Assembly: GCF_000158815.1 (NCBI RefSeq)
Contig: NZ_GG657738.1
Coordinates: forward strand, 2,106,551-2,170,550
Source of the DNA: Micromonospora sp. ATCC 39149
GTDB lineage: Bacteria > Actinomycetota > Actinomycetes > Mycobacteriales > Micromonosporaceae
Length of the DNA: 64,000 nt
Direction of reading: 5' to 3'
In this document: in pieces, positions 16,228 through 24,632 of the stretch
Layout: the number at the start of each line of letters is the position of its first letter
Numbering within the stretch: the first letter of the stretch is position 1
Position numbers and translations under genes: made by a program
Notes under the pieces: generated by a model
Told to the model about the DNA's origin: nothing
Seen by the model: the letters and a program-made list of their open reading frames with translations, nothing else
The model's database searches: none

Positions 16228-17574
16228 CTACGGCTGGGCGTCGACGATCTCCCCGAGGCCGGTGGCCGTCAGCTCGTCGCGGATGAGCGCGGCGTCGCCC
16301 TCGACCACCAGGGTCAGCGAATCCGGGTGCAGGTGGGTCGCGGCGGCGGCCGACACCTCGGCCACGTCGGCGGCGAGCAGGGACTCGCGCAGCCGGGCGT
16401 GGTGGTCGTCCGGCAGGTCGTGCACGACCAGGGTGGTCAGCGCCGACGCGATCGCCCGGGGGCTCTGCAACTCGACCGAGAGCTGCCCCGCCCGCCAGGA
16501 CCGGGCCACCGCCAGCTCGTCCTCGGTCACCCCGCCGACGCAGGTACGGGTGATCTCCCCGACCGCCTCGACCAGGGCCGGCGCGGTGACGGCCGTCTGC
16601 ACCCCGGAGCTGACCGCGAACCGGCCGAACCGGCGGGACGAGGCGAAGTCGCCCCGGATGCCGTAGGTGTAGCCGCGCACCTCGCGGATCAGGTGGTTCA
16701 GCCGGGAGGTGAACGCGCCGCCCAGCACCGTGCCGGCCAGGGTCATCGGCACGTGGTCGGGGTGCGCCCGGTGCGGGGAGGGATGACCCAGCCGCAGCGT
16801 GGACTGCACCGACCCGGGCCGGTCGACCAGGAGGATCCGGCGTCCGGCACGCAACGGCACGTCGATCGGGCCCTCCGGGGGCACCGGGCCGCCGCCGGTG
16901 CCGGCGAAGGCCGCCGCGCCGAGCGCGTCCAGGTCGAGCCGGTCCAGGTCACCGGCGACGATCAGGGTGCCGGGGCGGAGGAACCACTCGGAGTGGAAGA
17001 CGGTGACGTCCTCCACGTCCAGGGCCGCCACCGAGTCCGGGTCGCCGTACATGGGCCGGCCCCAGCGGTTCTGGGCGCCGAACAGGTCGGCCCGCAGCGC
17101 CGCCTCGGCCCGGGGGCCGGGGTTCGCCCAGTCCATCCGCAGGGCGGTCGCCTCGTCGTCGCGGACCCGCCGCACGTCGTCCGGGTCCAGCCTGGGCGTG
17201 CGGACCGCCTCGGCGAGCAGCTCGACGGCAGCGCTCAGCCGGCCCACCGGCACCTGGACGCTGACCTGGAACGAGTCCCAGTCGAGCCCGGTCACCAGCT
17301 CGGTGCCCAGCGCCTCGATGGCGAGCGCGTAGCCGGTGGCGTCCCGCTGCGCGGTGCCCTCCTCCAGCGCCTTGGCCAGCACCGCGCCGAGCCCCTCCCG
17401 GCCGACCGGCTCGCGGCCGGCACCGGCGTCGAGCAGCAGCAGCGCCACGGCCAGGTTCTGCCCGGGCAGGTGCGCGGCGACGACCCGACCGCCGGCCACG
17501 TCGCGGCGCACCACCTGCGGGAACCGGTACAGCCGGGCCAGCCCCGGCCCGGGACGATCGGCGATCAGGCTCAT
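16228..17574 (-). CDS. M16 peptidase family, inactive-type partner subunit
   Basis: 448 residues with both M16 halves but no HxxEH: the corresponding segment reads GREGLGAVLAKALEEGTAQ. The C-terminal half retains RSGGSQ/SRLNHLIREVRGYTYGIRGDF-type sequence, used for substrate binding in such subunits. Its start overlaps the stop of the catalytic subunit (TCAT, four bases). Together they should form a heterodimer like mitochondrial processing peptidase alpha/beta. Confidence 0.88.
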   Translation of the reverse strand: MSLIADRPGPGLARLYRFPQVVRRDVAGGRVVAAHLPGQNLAVALLLLDAGAGREPVGREGLGAVLAKALEEGTAQRDATGYALAIEALGTELVTGLDWDSFQVSVQVPVGRLSAAVELLAEAVRTPRLDPDDVRRVRDDEATALRMDWANPGPRAEAALRADLFGAQNRWGRPMYGDPDSVAALDVEDVTVFHSEWFLRPGTLIVAGDLDRLDLDALGAAAFAGTGGGPVPPEGPIDVPLRAGRRILLVDRPGSVQSTLRLGHPSPHRAHPDHVPMTLAGTVLGGAFTSRLNHLIREVRGYTYGIRGDFASSRRFGRFAVSSGVQTAVTAPALVEAVGEITRTCVGGVTEDELAVARSWRAGQLSVELQSPRAIASALTTLVVHDLPDDHHARLRESLLAADVAEVSAAAATHLHPDSLTLVVEGDAALIRDELTATGLGEIVDAQP

Positions 17575-18863
17575 GCGGTCTCCTCGGGCAGGTAGGTCAG
17601 GGTGACCCGGTCCTCGGCGCGCAGCGCCTCGGCGGCGAGTTCGGCGATCTGTTCGGCGGTCACCGCGAGCCAGGCGGGCAGCCGCTCGGCGGCCTTCGCC
17701 GGGTCGCCGAACTGGGTGGCGTACCGGCCGAGGGTGTCGGCCCGGCCGTCGACCGTGGACATCTGCCGCCACCACGCGGTGCTGAGCAGCGCCTTGGCCC
17801 GGTCCAGCTCGGCGGCGGTGACGGGCACGGTCGCCAGCTCGTCGACGACCTCGGCCACCCCGGCGGCCAGCCGCTCGCCGGTCACCCCGGGCCGAGCGGT
17901 GGCGGTGACGATCAGCGGGGCCGGCGCGTGCCGCAGGTCCACCCCGTACGCGCCGACCAGGTCGGGCTGGGCGAGCCGCTCCCCGTCGGCCAGGCGCTGG
18001 TAGAGCCGGCTGCCCCGGCCGCTGCCCAACACGGTGGCCAGGACGGTCAGCACGTCGTAGCCCGGGGTGCCGAACGGGTGGGTGCGGTGCGCGACGAACA
18101 CGCGGGGCGCGGGCACGGCGGCGGTGACGGTCTCCGCCACCGGCGCGCCGGCGGCGGGCACGTGCCGGCCGTCCGGCGCTGCCGGAATCGACTCCCGGGC
18201 CGGGATGGCGCCGAAGTACTTGTCGGCCAGCGCGAAGACCTCGACCGCGGAGGCGTCGCCGACCACGGTCAGCACGGCGTTGTTCGGCGCGTAGTACGTG
18301 CGGTGGAACGCCTGGAAGGTGGCCAGGTCGGCGGCGTTCAGGTCCGCCATCGACCCGATCGTCGCGTGGTGGTACGGGTGACCGGGCGGGTAGAGCAGCG
18401 GCAGCAGCCGCAGCCACGCGTCGCCGTACGGGACGTTCTCGTAGCGCTGGCGGCGCTCGTTCTTGACCACGTCCCGCTGGTTGTCCAGCGTCTCCTGGGT
18501 CAGCGCCGGCACCAGGCCGCCCATCCGGTCGGCCTCCAGCCACAGCGCCAGTTCCAGGTGCTCGGCCGGGACGGTCTCGAAGTAGTTCGTCCGGTCGGGG
18601 TTGGTGGTGGCGTTGAGCGAGCCGCCGGCGCCCTGGACGAGCTTCATGTGCTCGGTCTTCGCCACGTTCACCGAGCCCTCGAACATCAGGTGCTCGAAGA
18701 GGTGGGCGAACCCGGTCTGCCCGTCCGGCTCGTGCCGGGAACCCACGTCGTACCAGAGGTTCACCGCGACCGCAGGCGCGGTGCGGTCCTCGCTCACCAC
18801 CACGCGCAAGCCGTTGTCCAGTCGGGTCGTTTCGATCGGCCAGGGGTAACCGCTGTCGGGCAT
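17571..18863 (-). CDS. M16 zinc peptidase, catalytic subunit
   Basis: 430 residues. The inverted zinc motif HLFEH is at 54-58, with the distal Glu ligand expected at Glu136 in KNERRQRYENVPYG. GSLNATTNPDRTNYFETVP is typical of the family. No signal peptide, so the pair probably degrades or processes peptides in the cytoplasm. Encoded directly upstream of, and coupled to, the inactive subunit. Confidence 0.93.
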   Translation of the reverse strand: MPDSGYPWPIETTRLDNGLRVVVSEDRTAPAVAVNLWYDVGSRHEPDGQTGFAHLFEHLMFEGSVNVAKTEHMKLVQGAGGSLNATTNPDRTNYFETVPAEHLELALWLEADRMGGLVPALTQETLDNQRDVVKNERRQRYENVPYGDAWLRLLPLLYPPGHPYHHATIGSMADLNAADLATFQAFHRTYYAPNNAVLTVVGDASAVEVFALADKYFGAIPARESIPAAPDGRHVPAAGAPVAETVTAAVPAPRVFVAHRTHPFGTPGYDVLTVLATVLGSGRGSRLYQRLADGERLAQPDLVGAYGVDLRHAPAPLIVTATARPGVTGERLAAGVAEVVDELATVPVTAAELDRAKALLSTAWWRQMSTVDGRADTLGRYATQFGDPAKAAERLPAWLAVTAEQIAELAAEALRAEDRVTLTYLPEETA

Positions 18864-19000
18864 GGCCCGACGCTATCCGATCTCACGGTCGCAGCGGTGG
18901 CGCCTTGGGTCGGCGCGGCGGCCCCACCGCCGGCCGAACGCCGGACCCGCCGGACCCGGGCGGCGGGCGCTACCCGGGGCCGGCGTCGTGACGTGGGGGC

Positions 19001-19216
19001 TCAGTCCGGGGGCTCGATCGCCGGCACCGTCTGGTCCGACGTGCGGTGCTCCAGCAGGGTGTCGGGGGCGGCGTTGCGGTCGTCCTCCCTGCGGTCGGAC
19101 TCGGCGAGGATCGCCTCGGCCTGGGCGTGCGGGTCGTCGCTGCCGGCCGCCGCCTCCTCGGGCAGCAGGTGCGCGCGGGACTCGATCCGGTGGGCGTCAG
19201 TCTGATCGTGGCTCAT
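19001..19216 (-). CDS. Small acidic hypothetical protein (71 aa)
   Basis: Starts at ATG 19216 (MSHDQTDAHRIESRAHLLPE) and is rich in Asp, Glu, Ala and Arg (EAILAESDRREDDRNAAPD). No cysteines, no membrane segment; probably disordered or a helical hairpin. No family recognised. It lies between the PhoX-like gene and the M16 pair on the same strand. Confidence 0.55.
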   Translation of the reverse strand: MSHDQTDAHRIESRAHLLPEEAAAGSDDPHAQAEAILAESDRREDDRNAAPDTLLEHRTSDQTVPAIEPPD

Positions 19217-19241
19217 ACCGGGCCTGTACCCCGTCGATGGC

Positions 19242-20396
19242 TCAGCGGAACGGGCCACGCACCTCGTAGGTGATCCCGCCCGAGGACGAGCCGGAGGTGC
19301 CCCGCTGGGAGGAGAAGTAGAGCCGGGTGCCGTCCGGGGAGAAGGCGGGGCCGGTGATCTCGGACGAACTCTGGCCGGTGATCCGGAGGAAGGGCGCGAC
19401 CACCTCGTCCGGAGTGATGACGTTCATTTCCATGTTGCCGCCGTCCTCGGCCACGTACAGGTCCCCGGAGCGGGCCCCGACGATGTTGTCCACCCCGGTC
19501 AGGGGAGCGCCGCCGCCGGCCACCAACGAGTCGTCGTACGCCAGGTCGATGCGCTGCGCGACCGCGTCGTACGCCCAGACCCGGTTGTCGCCCTTGGTGG
19601 TGAACCAGCAGGTCCCGTCGGCGTACCAGCAGCCCTCGCCGCCGTTGAACTTCTTCGCGCCGGAGACCTGCTGGCGGGTGTACGTCGGCGAGCCGTCCGG
19701 GTCCGGCACCCGGGCCCAGGTGACCGGGCCGCTGGTGGCGGTGCCGGCGACCAGCACCTCCAGGGTGCCGGCGGACAGGTCGCCCCAGACGGTCGGCCGG
19801 AACCGGTAGAAGCAGCCGCTCGACTCGTCCTCGGTCAGGTAGATGACCTGTCGGACCGGGTCGGCCGCCGCCGCCTCGTGCTTGAACCGGCCCAGCGCCG
19901 GCCGCTGCACCGCCGTCGTGCCGCCCTGCGGGTACGTCTCGTAGACGTACCCCCGGCTGACCTCCTCGCAGGAGAGCCAGGTGCCCCACGGGGTCGCGCC
20001 GCCGGCGCAGTTCTGGTTGGTGCCGGACAGGATCCGGTACGCCGCCGCGATGGTCCCGTCGGCGTTGAATCGCACCGCCGACGCCCCACCCCCCGGGGTG
20101 ATCTCGGAGTTCGAGACGTAGATCCAACCGGTTCCGGCGGGGAAGCAGGCCCCGCCGTCGGGGGCGTCGTGCCACGAGTACGTGGTGCCGGCGACCACCT
20201 GTCGGGAGCGGGCGACCACCCGGCTGGTGAACCCGGCGGGAAGCTGGATGCCGTTGCCGTCGGCGGTGCCCAGGGGCCCGTACGGTCCCGCGCCGGGCTG
20301 GGCGGGGGCGGCCAACGCGGCGGACGACCAGAGGCTGCCGGTGAAGGCGGCGGCCCCTCCGGCGGCGGTGGCGCGCAGCAGCGTACGACGATCCAT
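19242..20396 (-). CDS. PhoX-family (DUF839) Tat-exported protein
   Basis: 384 residues with a twin-arginine signal (MDRRTLLRATAAGGAAAFTG). The mature part is the DUF839/PhoX beta-propeller: WHDAPDGGACFPAGTGWIYV, SNSEITPGGGASAVRF, WLSCEEVSRGYVYE, KHEAAAADP, YLTEDESSGCFYRFRP and FNGGEGCWY. Alkaline phosphatase PhoX of other bacteria has this fold and Ca/Fe ligands in such acidic loops, but many DUF839 proteins are uncharacterised. ATG 20396 has GGAGG six bases upstream. Phosphatase activity is inferred only. Confidence 0.82.
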   Translation of the reverse strand: MDRRTLLRATAAGGAAAFTGSLWSSAALAAPAQPGAGPYGPLGTADGNGIQLPAGFTSRVVARSRQVVAGTTYSWHDAPDGGACFPAGTGWIYVSNSEITPGGGASAVRFNADGTIAAAYRILSGTNQNCAGGATPWGTWLSCEEVSRGYVYETYPQGGTTAVQRPALGRFKHEAAAADPVRQVIYLTEDESSGCFYRFRPTVWGDLSAGTLEVLVAGTATSGPVTWARVPDPDGSPTYTRQQVSGAKKFNGGEGCWYADGTCWFTTKGDNRVWAYDAVAQRIDLAYDDSLVAGGGAPLTGVDNIVGARSGDLYVAEDGGNMEMNVITPDEVVAPFLRITGQSSSEITGPAFSPDGTRLYFSSQRGTSGSSSGGITYEVRGPFR

Positions 20397-20488
20397 TCGA
20401 ACCTCCAGGCGATGGCGTGTGCGGCCGAAGCTACCGAGCAAGACATCGATGAAGGTGAACGCGAGGCGAGGCTTTCCCGACGACCGGA

Positions 20489-20517
20489 TGAGCCTTTCCC
20501 GCTACGTCGGGTACGCT
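20489..20517 (+). promoter_or_regulatory. Putative promoter of the aromatic leader and DAHP synthase
   Basis: TACGCT at 20512-20517 fits a TANNNT -10 box, and seven bases later comes the GTG of the leader peptide, the usual spacing of a leaderless actinobacterial transcript. TGAGCC (20489-20494) is a weak -35 candidate at 17 bp. Confidence 0.5.
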
Positions 20518-20524
20518 GGTCGGC

Positions 20525-20590
20525 GTGACGCGGTCGTATCGATGGTTTAGGCAGCCGGCTGGAGGAGCCGGTGACTTCACCATGATCTGA
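20525..20590 (+). CDS. Aromatic leader peptide upstream of DAHP synthase
   Basis: A 21-residue frame from GTG 20525 to TGA 20590: VTRSYRWFRQPAGGAGDFTM then I. It carries Tyr (TAT), Trp (TGG) and Phe (TTT) within four codons, then another Phe. TAT and TTT are very rare in this genome. The stem-loop at 20555-20571 starts six bases after the Phe codon, and an intrinsic terminator follows at 20614-20641. This is the layout of a ribosome-mediated attenuator in which uncharged aromatic tRNAs stall the leading ribosome. Translation is inferred. Confidence 0.6.
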   Translation: MTRSYRWFRQPAGGAGDFTMI

Positions 20591-20641
20591 CGTCACTCCT
20601 CTTCGAGCCGGCCGGGCAGGGGCCTGAATCCCTGCCCTTTT
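20555..20641 (+). promoter_or_regulatory. Attenuator: leader hairpin and intrinsic terminator ahead of DAHP synthase
   Basis: CCGGCT (20555-20560) pairs with AGCCGG (20566-20571), loop GGAGG. CCGGCT-GGAGGAG can instead pair with CTCCTC (20596-20601) and AGCCGG (20606-20611), an alternative long stem. The terminator is GGGCAGGG (20614-20621) with CCCTGCCC (20630-20637) followed by TTTT, one of the few T-tailed terminators in the window, and it stands 68 bp before the start codon. Which fold excludes which is not resolved by eye. Confidence 0.65.
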
Positions 20642-20708
20642 GCGTACGAGCAGCCGGCTCGACCTCGGGCGCCGGCCCCGGGGCACGGTCGGCGGAAGGA
20701 ATCCCACC

Positions 20709-21812
20709 GTGACGACCCCGGACAGCCATCGCGTGATCGACCAGCGGATCGACCGCGTCGTGCCGTTGACCACCCCGGCCCTGCTGCACCACCACCTGCC
20801 CCTGGACGCCGCGCTCACCGAGGCCGTGCTCGACGGCCGGCGCGCGGTCGCCCGGGTGCTGGACCGCGCCGACGACCGGCTGCTGGTCGTGGTCGGTCCG
20901 TGCTCGGTGCACGACCCGGCCGCCGCCCTGGACTACGCGGCCCGACTGCGCTCCGCCGCCGACCGGTTCGCCGACGACCTGCTGATCGTGATGCGGGTGT
21001 ACTTCGAGAAGCCGCGTTCCACGGTGGGCTGGAAGGGCCTGATCAACGACCCGGGGCTGGACGGCTCCGGTGACGTGAACACCGGCCTGCGCACCGCCCG
21101 CGCGCTGCTGCTCGACGTACTGCGGCTGGGCCTGCCGGTGGGCTGCGAGTTCCTCGACCCGATCACCCCGCAGTACATCGCCGACACCGTGGCGTGGGGC
21201 GCGATCGGTGCCCGCACCGTGGAGAGCCAGGTGCACCGGCAGCTCGCCTCCGGGCTGTCCATGCCGATCGGCATGAAGAACCGCCCCGACGGCAGCATCG
21301 GCACCGCCGTGGACGCGATCCGCGCGGCCGGCGTCCCGCACGTCTTCCCCGGCATCGACGTCTCCGGCACCCCGGCGATCATGCACACGCGGGGCAACGC
21401 CGACGGCCACCTCGTGCTGCGCGGCGGCAACGACGGCCCGAACTACGACGCCGTCTCCGTCGCCGCGGCGCTGGCGCAGCTGCGCGCGGCCGGCCTGCCG
21501 GAGCGGATCGTGGTCGACGCGAGCCACGCCAACAGCGGCAAGGACCACCGCCGCCAGCCGTTGGTCGCCGCCGACGTCGCGGCCCAGCTCGCCGCCGGCC
21601 AGCGCGGCATCGTCGGCGTCATGCTGGAGAGCTTCCTGCTCCCGGGCCGGCAGGAGCTGGACCCGACGCGCGAGCTGGAGTACGGCCGCTCGATCACCGA
21701 CGCCTGCCTGGGCTGGGACACCACCGAGGAGGTCCTCGACGCTCTGGCCACCGCCGTCCGCGCCCGCCGCACCACCCCGGCCTCCACCCCCACCATCCCC
21801 ACCCCCGCCTGA
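20709..21812 (+). CDS. 3-deoxy-7-phosphoheptulonate (DAHP) synthase, class I
   Basis: Condenses phosphoenolpyruvate and erythrose 4-phosphate, the entry to the shikimate pathway. 367 residues of the AroF/G/H type: VVVGPCSVHDPAAALDYA, VYFEKPRSTVGWKGLINDP, IGARTVESQVHRQLASGLSM, GMKNRPDGS, VDASHANSGKDHRRQ and GVMLESFLLPGRQ. GTG 20709 follows GGAAGGA by nine bases; an extension to 20640 would begin in the terminator and is rejected. Most Streptomyces-type actinomycetes use a class II enzyme, so this may be a second isoenzyme. It is preceded by an aromatic leader peptide and terminator. Confidence 0.92.
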   Translation: MTTPDSHRVIDQRIDRVVPLTTPALLHHHLPLDAALTEAVLDGRRAVARVLDRADDRLLVVVGPCSVHDPAAALDYAARLRSAADRFADDLLIVMRVYFEKPRSTVGWKGLINDPGLDGSGDVNTGLRTARALLLDVLRLGLPVGCEFLDPITPQYIADTVAWGAIGARTVESQVHRQLASGLSMPIGMKNRPDGSIGTAVDAIRAAGVPHVFPGIDVSGTPAIMHTRGNADGHLVLRGGNDGPNYDAVSVAAALAQLRAAGLPERIVVDASHANSGKDHRRQPLVAADVAAQLAAGQRGIVGVMLESFLLPGRQELDPTRELEYGRSITDACLGWDTTEEVLDALATAVRARRTTPASTPTIPTPA

Positions 21813-21850
21813 CCCACCCCCGTCGCGCGCCGGCGGGTGGGGGGAGCGAC

Positions 21851-21883
21851 AGTGGCGCCCCGGCCGGAGGCCGGGGCGCCACT
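21851..21883 (+). terminator. 15-bp hairpin after DAHP synthase
   Basis: AGTGGCGCCCCGGCC (21851-21865) pairs with 21869-21883 around GGA, 38 bp after the stop. The rest of the 303-bp gap up to 22116 holds a GTGACGGGCGTCAC palindrome and a TTGACC box (22084-22089) but no gene. Confidence 0.8.
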
Positions 21884-22037
21884 GGTGTCGGTGTGCAGGT
21901 CGCCTCTCGGCGCGTGGCGCGACGCGGCTCCAGCCGAACGGTATTCCGCGAAGGCATTTCAGGTGAGGCCCGGGGACACTGGGCACACCGACACCCGTCA
22001 CAACCGACCGGGGCGGGTCGATGTTCCAGCCTCCGAC

Positions 22038-22051
22038 GTGACGGGCGTCAC
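22038..22051. promoter_or_regulatory. Palindrome GTGACGGGCGTCAC
   Basis: Six-base arms around GG, about 65 bp upstream of the GTG at 22116 and 33 bp before a TTGACC (-35-like). It is positioned like an operator for the downstream small gene; the protein that binds is unknown. Confidence 0.35.
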
Positions 22052-22115
22052 GCTCTCCGGTCGCGGTCCGGTCGGGGCGACGTTTGACCGATTCCGCCTC
22101 GGGTAGCTGATCGTC

Positions 22116-22370
22116 GTGACCGACGAAGCGCCCGTCACGGCCGCCCCGGTGAGCGACGCCGGGCCCGTCGAGGAGCTGGACACCCGGCCCCTCGACGAGC
22201 TGCTCGACGACATCTACCGCGGCCAGGAGCGGATCAGCCAGGCGGACATCTACCGCCGGGCCGTCGCCGCCGAACTTCCCGCGGTGCTGCTCACCCGGAT
22301 CGGCGCCCTCCCCGAGGGGGAGTACGCGGTGGACGAGGCAGCCGACCTGCTGGGCGGATCGGTGCCCTGA
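22116..22370 (+). CDS. Small acidic protein (84 aa), DUF2795-like in part
   Basis: GTG start. An acidic, disordered first third (TAAPVSDAGPVEELDTRP) leads to a helical part, LDELLDDIYRGQERISQADI, then AAELPAVLLTRIGALPEGEY and VDEAADLL. The LPEGEY..DEAADLL ending resembles the tail of DUF2795 proteins, but the match is partial. No cysteines or membrane segment. It is likely a cytoplasmic protein of unknown role. Confidence 0.6.
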   Translation: MTDEAPVTAAPVSDAGPVEELDTRPLDELLDDIYRGQERISQADIYRRAVAAELPAVLLTRIGALPEGEYAVDEAADLLGGSVP

Positions 22371-22463
22371 CACCGGCTCGCACGGCCCCAACCCCGCAGC
22401 GCCACCCGCAGCCGCACCAACCCCGGCCCGCACCGGCCATCGAGAGCCACGGAGGGGAGCGAG

Positions 22464-22655
22464 ATGACCGCCCGCCAGGAGCAGCACCACGAGCACATCG
22501 AGGCGCTCGGCCGACCGCCGGAGGGCCCGGACACCACGCCCGAGCCGGACTTCGCCAACGAGCACGACCGCACGGCAGTCGACGCGGACGTGATCACCGA
22601 CGAGGGCGAGCGCGAACCGGAGTCGCCGCACGGCTGGTCCGGCATGCAGCGCTGA
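22464..22655 (+). CDS. Small acidic hypothetical protein (63 aa)
   Basis: ATG 22464 has GGAGGGG six bases upstream. The product (MTARQEQHHEHIEALGRPPE, then many Asp/Glu, ending HGWSGMQR) is hydrophilic and probably disordered. No family recognised. Clear ribosome-binding site and codon use support a real gene. Confidence 0.6.
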   Translation: MTARQEQHHEHIEALGRPPEGPDTTPEPDFANEHDRTAVDADVITDEGEREPESPHGWSGMQR

Positions 22656-22767
22656 CGCCGGGGACGACGGCGCGAAGCGCACGCGGCGGCGGCACAGGCG
22701 ACGACGCGGGACGTACCCGGCGGTAGACGCAGGACGAGGGGAGGGGCCGGCAGCTGCCTCCCCTCCG

Positions 22768-22817
22768 GCGTACCGGATGGTCAGTCCCTGTGGCGTACCG
22801 GATGGTCAGTTCTTGTG
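22768..22817. repeat. 25-bp tandem duplication across the DUF1360 stop codon
   Basis: 22768-22792 and 22793-22817 differ at two bases. The right copy contains the stop and last codons of the DUF1360 gene; the left copy lies just outside it, so the end of the gene was duplicated. Confidence 0.8.
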
Positions 22818-23348
22818 GTGGTGACGGCCGTCGGCCGCCCGCTGGGCCAGGGCGTAGCCCATCTGGAGGAAGTCGGAGGCCGCGACGGCGGTCAGGGCGG
22901 TGGCCACCAGCCGGGTCAGCCGGGGCGCCAGGACCAGGCCGCCGGTGAGCCCGGTCGCCACCCAGACGGCCAGGCAGAACGGGCAGCTCAGCAGCTCGCC
23001 GATGGCGTGCCGGGTGGGGCTGCCCGTGTCCCGGACCTGCTCCATCACCTCGCCGCTGCCGATCGGGTGGTCGTAGCGGGTGAACGGGGCGCGCAGCGGG
23101 CTGGTGACCGCGTCTTTGGACAGCAGCCGGCTGAGCTTGTGGGTGGCGACGGCGAGCAGCACCACGTCGGCGGTGGCGGGCCGCTCCGGCACGGGCCGGC
23201 CTGTCACCCGGACCAGGCCGGCGATCGTGGCGGTCACGCCCGCGTACGTGCCCATCGCGGCGAGGTAGCCGCCCAGCGGGCGGTGCTCGTGCGGCGCGTA
23301 CGCCTGGCGCAGCCGCGCCACCTTCTGCTTCAGGCGGCTCTCGCTCAA
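22806..23348 (-). CDS. DUF1360 membrane protein
   Basis: 180 residues with about four hydrophobic segments and the DUF1360 marks: [25 protein letters not shown], and [13 protein letters not shown] with its CxFC pair. Function unknown; members are small inner-membrane proteins. The C terminus is GRHHHKN, whose coding end was duplicated just downstream. Confidence 0.85.
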   Translation of the reverse strand: MSESRLKQKVARLRQAYAPHEHRPLGGYLAAMGTYAGVTATIAGLVRVTGRPVPERPATADVVLLAVATHKLSRLLSKDAVTSPLRAPFTRYDHPIGSGEVMEQVRDTGSPTRHAIGELLSCPFCLAVWVATGLTGGLVLAPRLTRLVATALTAVAASDFLQMGYALAQRAADGRHHHKN

Positions 23349-23432
23349 CCCGATCTCCTCATCGTCTGCCCGGCGCGGCTCGGCCCGAGGGTCCGTACGC
23401 CTGAAGGTCCGTGCGCCACAGGGGCCCGCCGC

Positions 23433-23768
23433 TCAGCCGGCGGTCAGGTTGTCGGCCACCTCGCGGGCGAGGTTGGCCAGGGCCTCGTCGGCGAGCCCGG
23501 GTTTCGCCCCGCCGGCGGCACCGGCGAGGTCGAGGAGCACCCGGGCACCCCCGGCGTCGGCCGACTCGACCCGGATCTCGGCCGACCAGCCGGGCGCGGA
23601 GTCGCTGTGCCACCGCGCCCGCAGGTCCCCCGCGTCGACCTCGGGACGGTTGTCGCCGTCGGCCCGCAGTGGCTCCGGCAGCCAGGCGGCGACGCGGTCC
23701 GGGTCGGTCGCCGTGTTGAACACCACCTCGGGCGGCGCGGACATGCCGCGCTCCGCGCGTGCGGCCAT
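23433..23768 (-). CDS. SRPBCC-like protein (polyketide cyclase/START fold)
   Basis: 111 residues: [20 protein letters not shown] near the start is the usual SRPBCC opening, followed by [28 protein letters not shown] and a C-terminal helix [15 protein letters not shown]. The fold binds small hydrophobic ligands. It overlaps the upstream gene by one base (TGATG), so the two are coupled. The role is unknown. Confidence 0.7.
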   Translation of the reverse strand: MAARAERGMSAPPEVVFNTATDPDRVAAWLPEPLRADGDNRPEVDAGDLRARWHSDSAPGWSAEIRVESADAGGARVLLDLAGAAGGAKPGLADEALANLAREVADNLTAG

Positions 23769-24079
23769 CACTCGTCCCGCAGCCGGGCGGGGTCGATCTC
23801 CCGCCCGGGGTGCCGGGCCAGGTACTCGGTCTCCAGCTCGGCCGTGCGGCGCAGGTGGTTGGCGAGCGCCGAGTCCGACGCGTGCCGCAGCGTGTCGAGC
23901 CGGGTACGGTGCAGGCTGTGCATCTCGCGGATCAGGTCGTCGTCGGCGAGCTCCGCGGGGTCGATCCCGGGCTCGCCGTCGGTGGACAGGTCCCGGAAGT
24001 GGTCCCCGTCCCATTCGGGCATCCGCTGTTCCGGGCTAACGTCCATCGGGCCGGTGGTCCGCCGTAGTGACTCGGTCAT
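23768..24079 (-). CDS. DUF6158-like hypothetical protein (103 aa)
   Basis: Hydrophilic helical protein: [20 protein letters not shown], then [20 protein letters not shown] and [20 protein letters not shown]. It reads like the small actinobacterial DUF6158 group, named from memory. Coupled to the SRPBCC-like gene by a one-base overlap. Function not known. Confidence 0.65.
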   Translation of the reverse strand: MTESLRRTTGPMDVSPEQRMPEWDGDHFRDLSTDGEPGIDPAELADDDLIREMHSLHRTRLDTLRHASDSALANHLRRTAELETEYLARHPGREIDPARLRDE

Positions 24080-24200
24080 CGTCGCCCCCTCGTCTCGGCT
24101 GGGCTGGCGTCTAGATGGATGCCCACCCCGGCCCCGGGCAAACCCTCCGAACTACGACGCCGCGTCGGAGAGCGCCCCGCCGCCCGGTACCCTCGATGCC

Positions 24201-24632
24201 ATGAAACGGCTCTGGACACCGGCGTGGATCGCCCGCCACGTGGCCATGGTCGTGCTGGTCGTCGGCTTCCTCGGGCTGGGCTGGTGGCAGATCAACCGGG
24301 CCGCCGAGGGCAACGCGCTGAGCTGGGGGTACGCGGTCGAGTGGCCGATCTTCGCGGCGTTCGTGCTCTTCGTCTGGTGGCGTGAGCTGCGGCACGCCCT
24401 GCGGTCCGCGCCCGGCGGCGAGCCGGCGGAGCCGACCCCGGCCGACCGGGTAGGGGCGGGCGTGCCGGCCCCGCCGTCCGTCAACCCCACGGGGGTACGC
24501 CGACCCGTGCGGGTGTCCCGGGCGCCGGTGCCGGTCGACGGCGCGGAGGACGACGACCTGGTCGCCTACAACCGCTACCTGGCATGGTTGAACGCCAATC
24601 CGGGCGCCCGGCCCGGTGACTACCCCGGCTGA
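24201..24632 (+). CDS. Two-TM membrane protein, unknown function
   Basis: 143 residues: two hydrophobic segments ([20 protein letters not shown] and [17 protein letters not shown]) and a Pro-rich cytoplasmic linker ending [26 protein letters not shown] at 24188-24193 lies seven bases before ATG 24201, so the transcript is probably leaderless. The last 17 bases overlap the DUF3817 gene, forming a two-gene membrane operon. Confidence 0.8.
   Translation: MKRLWTPAWIARHVAMVVLVVGFLGLGWWQINRAAEGNALSWGYAVEWPIFAAFVLFVWWRELRHALRSAPGGEPAEPTPADRVGAGVPAPPSVNPTGVRRPVRVSRAPVPVDGAEDDDLVAYNRYLAWLNANPGARPGDYPG

Noticed and set aside
20640-20708. Upstream start of the DAHP synthase
   Set aside because: It begins inside the terminator and adds residues with no family match; GTG 20709 has a ribosome-binding site.
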